Below are positions 62,402 through 64,000 of a stretch of DNA of 64,000 nucleotides, piece after piece. Location of the stretch: assembly GCA_910575255.1 (NCBI GenBank), contig CAJTEM010000011.1, forward strand, positions 81,723 to 145,722, read 5' to 3'. Under the pieces are notes generated by a model that saw only the letters and a program-made list of their open reading frames with translations, made no database searches and was not told where the DNA came from. The translations under genes were made by a program, and so were the position numbers. The first letter of the stretch is position 1. Each line of letters begins with the position of its first letter. This DNA comes from Lachnospiraceae bacterium (GTDB lineage: Bacteria; Bacillota; Clostridia; Lachnospirales; Lachnospiraceae).

Positions 62402-63703
62402 ATGATTGCACTGGTTGGTTTTATCATGATTGCGCTGATTGTGGTTTTGCTGCTGAAGGGGAAAATGTCTCCGATTGTAGTTCTTGCCCTGATTCCCACA
62501 GTGGCTGCGCTGATTCTCGGCCACAATCCCAAGGATGTGGCCGGGTTTATCAAGGAGGGGATCGGAACCACAACCAGCAACGGAATTCTGTTTATTTTTT
62601 CTGTGATTTACTTTGGCGTGATGTCTGATACCGGGATGTTTGACGTCATTGTGAATTTTCTGGTGAAGAGAGTGGGAAATAACGTAATCGCTGTTACGGT
62701 TGCCACTGCTCTGATCGCCACCATTGCTCATCTGGACGGAACTACGGCAACCACGGTTCTGATCACCATTCCGGCTCTGTATCCGGTTTACAAACGGATG
62801 AACATTGACTCCAAAATTCTGCTGTGTCTTACAGGAGCTTGTATGGGAGTGATGAATCTGCTGCCGTGGGGAGGTCCGGTGGCCCGTGCGGCGACGGTTC
62901 TGGCTATGGATGCCAACGAACTGTGGCATGTTCTGATTCCGATTCAGATTGTTGGATTTTTTATTAATATCGGGGTAGCGGTTCTTCTGGGAATGTTTGC
63001 CGTCAGGCACGGGGCAGGAAGCGGAAAGGGCGAGGAAATTGAGGTTGACCAGAAGGCAAAGGATGAAGAAGCGGCATTGCGCAGACCGAAGCTTTTGGTA
63101 TTTAACCTGCTGCTGACCGTGGGACTGATTGCTATCTTGTCTGTAGGCTACATAACCAGCTATGTTGCTTTCCTTTTAGCACTGGGTCTGGCTCTGGCAG
63201 TAAACTATCCGGATCTGAAGATGCAGGATAAGCTGATCAAAAAGCATGCTCCGGCAGCGCTGATGATTTCCGCCACCCTGTTTGCGGCAGGCGCCATGGT
63301 GGGAATCTTTGACGGGACAGGAATGCTGACAGATATGGCTAATGCAATTATGGGAATTATACCTGGGTTTCTTGGGCGTTTTATCCACATTATTTTTGGT
63401 ATTCTGGCTTTACCTCTTGGACTTTGTATTGGAACGGATGCGTATTTTTATGGGATTATGCCATTGGTTATGCAGGTGGGAGAGACCTATGGAGTGGCTT
63501 CTTTAAGCACGGCTTTGACCATGGTAATCGGAAAGAACTTGGCTTTGATGGTCAGCCCCCTGGTGCCGGCGACTTATCTGGCCATTGGATTAACCAACAC
63601 AGAATTGAAGGATCACATGAAATTCAGCATACCGGTTTACTGGGCAATGAGTATTGTAATGCTTCTCGTTGGGATTGTATTTACGATCATCCCCATCCTG
63701 TAA
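62402..63703 (+). CDS. CitMHS-family citrate/organic anion transporter
   Basis: 433 residues with about 11-12 hydrophobic helices. 'LVGFIMIALIVVLLLKGKMSPIVVLALIPTVAALILG', 'IFSVIYFGVMSDTGMFDVIVNFLVKR', 'AHLDGTTATTVLITIPALYPVYKRM' and 'GACMGVMNLLPWGGPVARAA' match the CitMHS (metal-citrate/H+) family. A charged loop lies near residue 210. GAGGGGGT ribosome site. It has its own unit after the terminator. The substrate is not certain; other di/tricarboxylates are possible. Confidence 0.88.
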   Translation: MIALVGFIMIALIVVLLLKGKMSPIVVLALIPTVAALILGHNPKDVAGFIKEGIGTTTSNGILFIFSVIYFGVMSDTGMFDVIVNFLVKRVGNNVIAVTVATALIATIAHLDGTTATTVLITIPALYPVYKRMNIDSKILLCLTGACMGVMNLLPWGGPVARAATVLAMDANELWHVLIPIQIVGFFINIGVAVLLGMFAVRHGAGSGKGEEIEVDQKAKDEEAALRRPKLLVFNLLLTVGLIAILSVGYITSYVAFLLALGLALAVNYPDLKMQDKLIKKHAPAALMISATLFAAGAMVGIFDGTGMLTDMANAIMGIIPGFLGRFIHIIFGILALPLGLCIGTDAYFYGIMPLVMQVGETYGVASLSTALTMVIGKNLALMVSPLVPATYLAIGLTNTELKDHMKFSIPVYWAMSIVMLLVGIVFTIIPIL

Positions 63704-63736
63704 GGAACTTTTTGTCTCTGCAGTGGTTACTTTTCG

Positions 63737-63831
63737 CGAGGTGGGGTTCCAGAGCTGGTATTTACCAGCCTCGAAAGAACGGGGAACGGGATGTTTCAAG
63801 GCGTACCTTCTGAAACCTTACCCTACCCCGT
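63737..63831 (+). repeat. Two adjacent hairpins after the transporter gene
   Basis: First hairpin CGAGG..CCTCG with inner CTGGTA / TACCAG (63737-63773). Second hairpin ACGGGG..CCCCGT with inner GTTTCAAGG / CCTTCTGAAAC (63779-63831). On the minus strand the second contains AAGGTACGCCTTG, resembling the conserved AGGTACGCC motif of the A-F elements, so it may be a further degenerate relative. Confidence 0.5.
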
Positions 63832-63852
63832 AATAAGTAAGTGGGCTCACAG

Positions 63853-64000
63853 GTCAATGTCATTTAGTTTAGACAAAGAGATACTCAGCCATGGAAAAAG
63901 GAGCGGCAAGAGGCCGGAGCTGGTCTGATGATTTTGACTTTGCAGGAATTCTTGATCCCGAAACCGGAAAAAGCAGCAGACCAGCTCCGGCCTCTTGCCG
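63853..64000 (-). repeat. Palindromic intergenic element, copy F (minus orientation, cut by window end)
   Basis: Begins with CAATGTCATTTAGTTTAG. On the minus strand it then carries the usual right-arm order: GCAAAGTC, then the stem, then CCATGGCTGAGTAT. The visible arms CGGCAAGAGGCCGGAGCTGG and their complement pair perfectly over about 24 bp. Notably, even the otherwise conserved GAAATGG block is changed to GAGCTGG, with the matching change in the other arm. Short form without apical hairpin, like copy E. The remaining arm lies beyond base 64000. Confidence 0.8.

Overview
The window is a 64 kb chromosomal stretch from a motile, anaerobic, Gram-positive gut-type bacterium. It is most likely a member of the Lachnospiraceae (Clostridium cluster XIVa, for example an Enterocloster- or Lachnoclostridium-like organism). 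This rests on a Firmicute fla/che operon with FliY, CheC, CheD and CheV, strong AGGAGG ribosome sites, DUF1540 and DUF624 proteins, a spore-former style gene mix and moderate GC. The species is inference; no rRNA or tRNA gene was seen.

Layout. (1) 1-15.1 kb: the 3' part of a large flagellar/chemotaxis operon on the + strand (motA motB fliM cheY flgC fliY fliO fliP fliQ fliR flhB flhA fliA flhO flhP cheC cheD cheV). It covers the stator, C-ring switch, export gate, sigma-D, rod proteins and CheY-P adaptation. flhF, flhG, cheA, cheB and cheW are not in it. (2) 15.1-36 kb: mostly housekeeping and envelope genes. These include a choline-binding-like wall protein, an L,D-transpeptidase-like protein, MscL with a zinc ribbon, a secreted glycosidase-like protein, an NSS transporter, tcdA, an Rrf2 regulator, nadE, an rRNA methyltransferase, TauE/SafE, NfeD plus SPFH, argF, birA, mutY, a lipid kinase, rpoD, queH and HPr. 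(3) 36-47 kb: an alpha-galactoside locus with two GH36 alpha-galactosidases, a DUF624 protein, a three-gene sugar ABC importer without its own ATPase, and two AraC regulators. (4) 47.3-49.6 kb: a gene graveyard (internally deleted GH1 beta-glucosidase, stop-interrupted Rpn/PD-(D/E)XK transposase-like gene, decayed lipoprotein) around an intact D-amino-acid-type transaminase. (5) 49.6-62.2 kb: a peptide scavenging island. It holds a DmpA/P1 peptidase, a divergent regulator with an apparently dead AAA+ domain, a complete oppABCDF importer, a DppA D-aminopeptidase, an M42 aminopeptidase and a C26 gamma-glutamyl hydrolase. A CitMHS-type transporter follows.

The most unusual content is intergenic. 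At least six copies of a 200-350 bp palindromic element (A-F, plus a reduced relative G) sit in the gaps. Each has short terminal inverted repeats (CAATGTCATTTAGTTAA type) and a 44-47 bp stem. The outer stem sequence differs completely between copies, yet each copy's own two arms stay complementary. A conserved asymmetric internal loop lies above the stem. In the five complete copies every transition-type imperfection in the stem is a G-T (G-U in RNA) pair on the same strand and none is A-C, which hints at a selected, transcribed hairpin. Other palindromic modules and recurrent GTGAACAGTAAC boxes border these elements.
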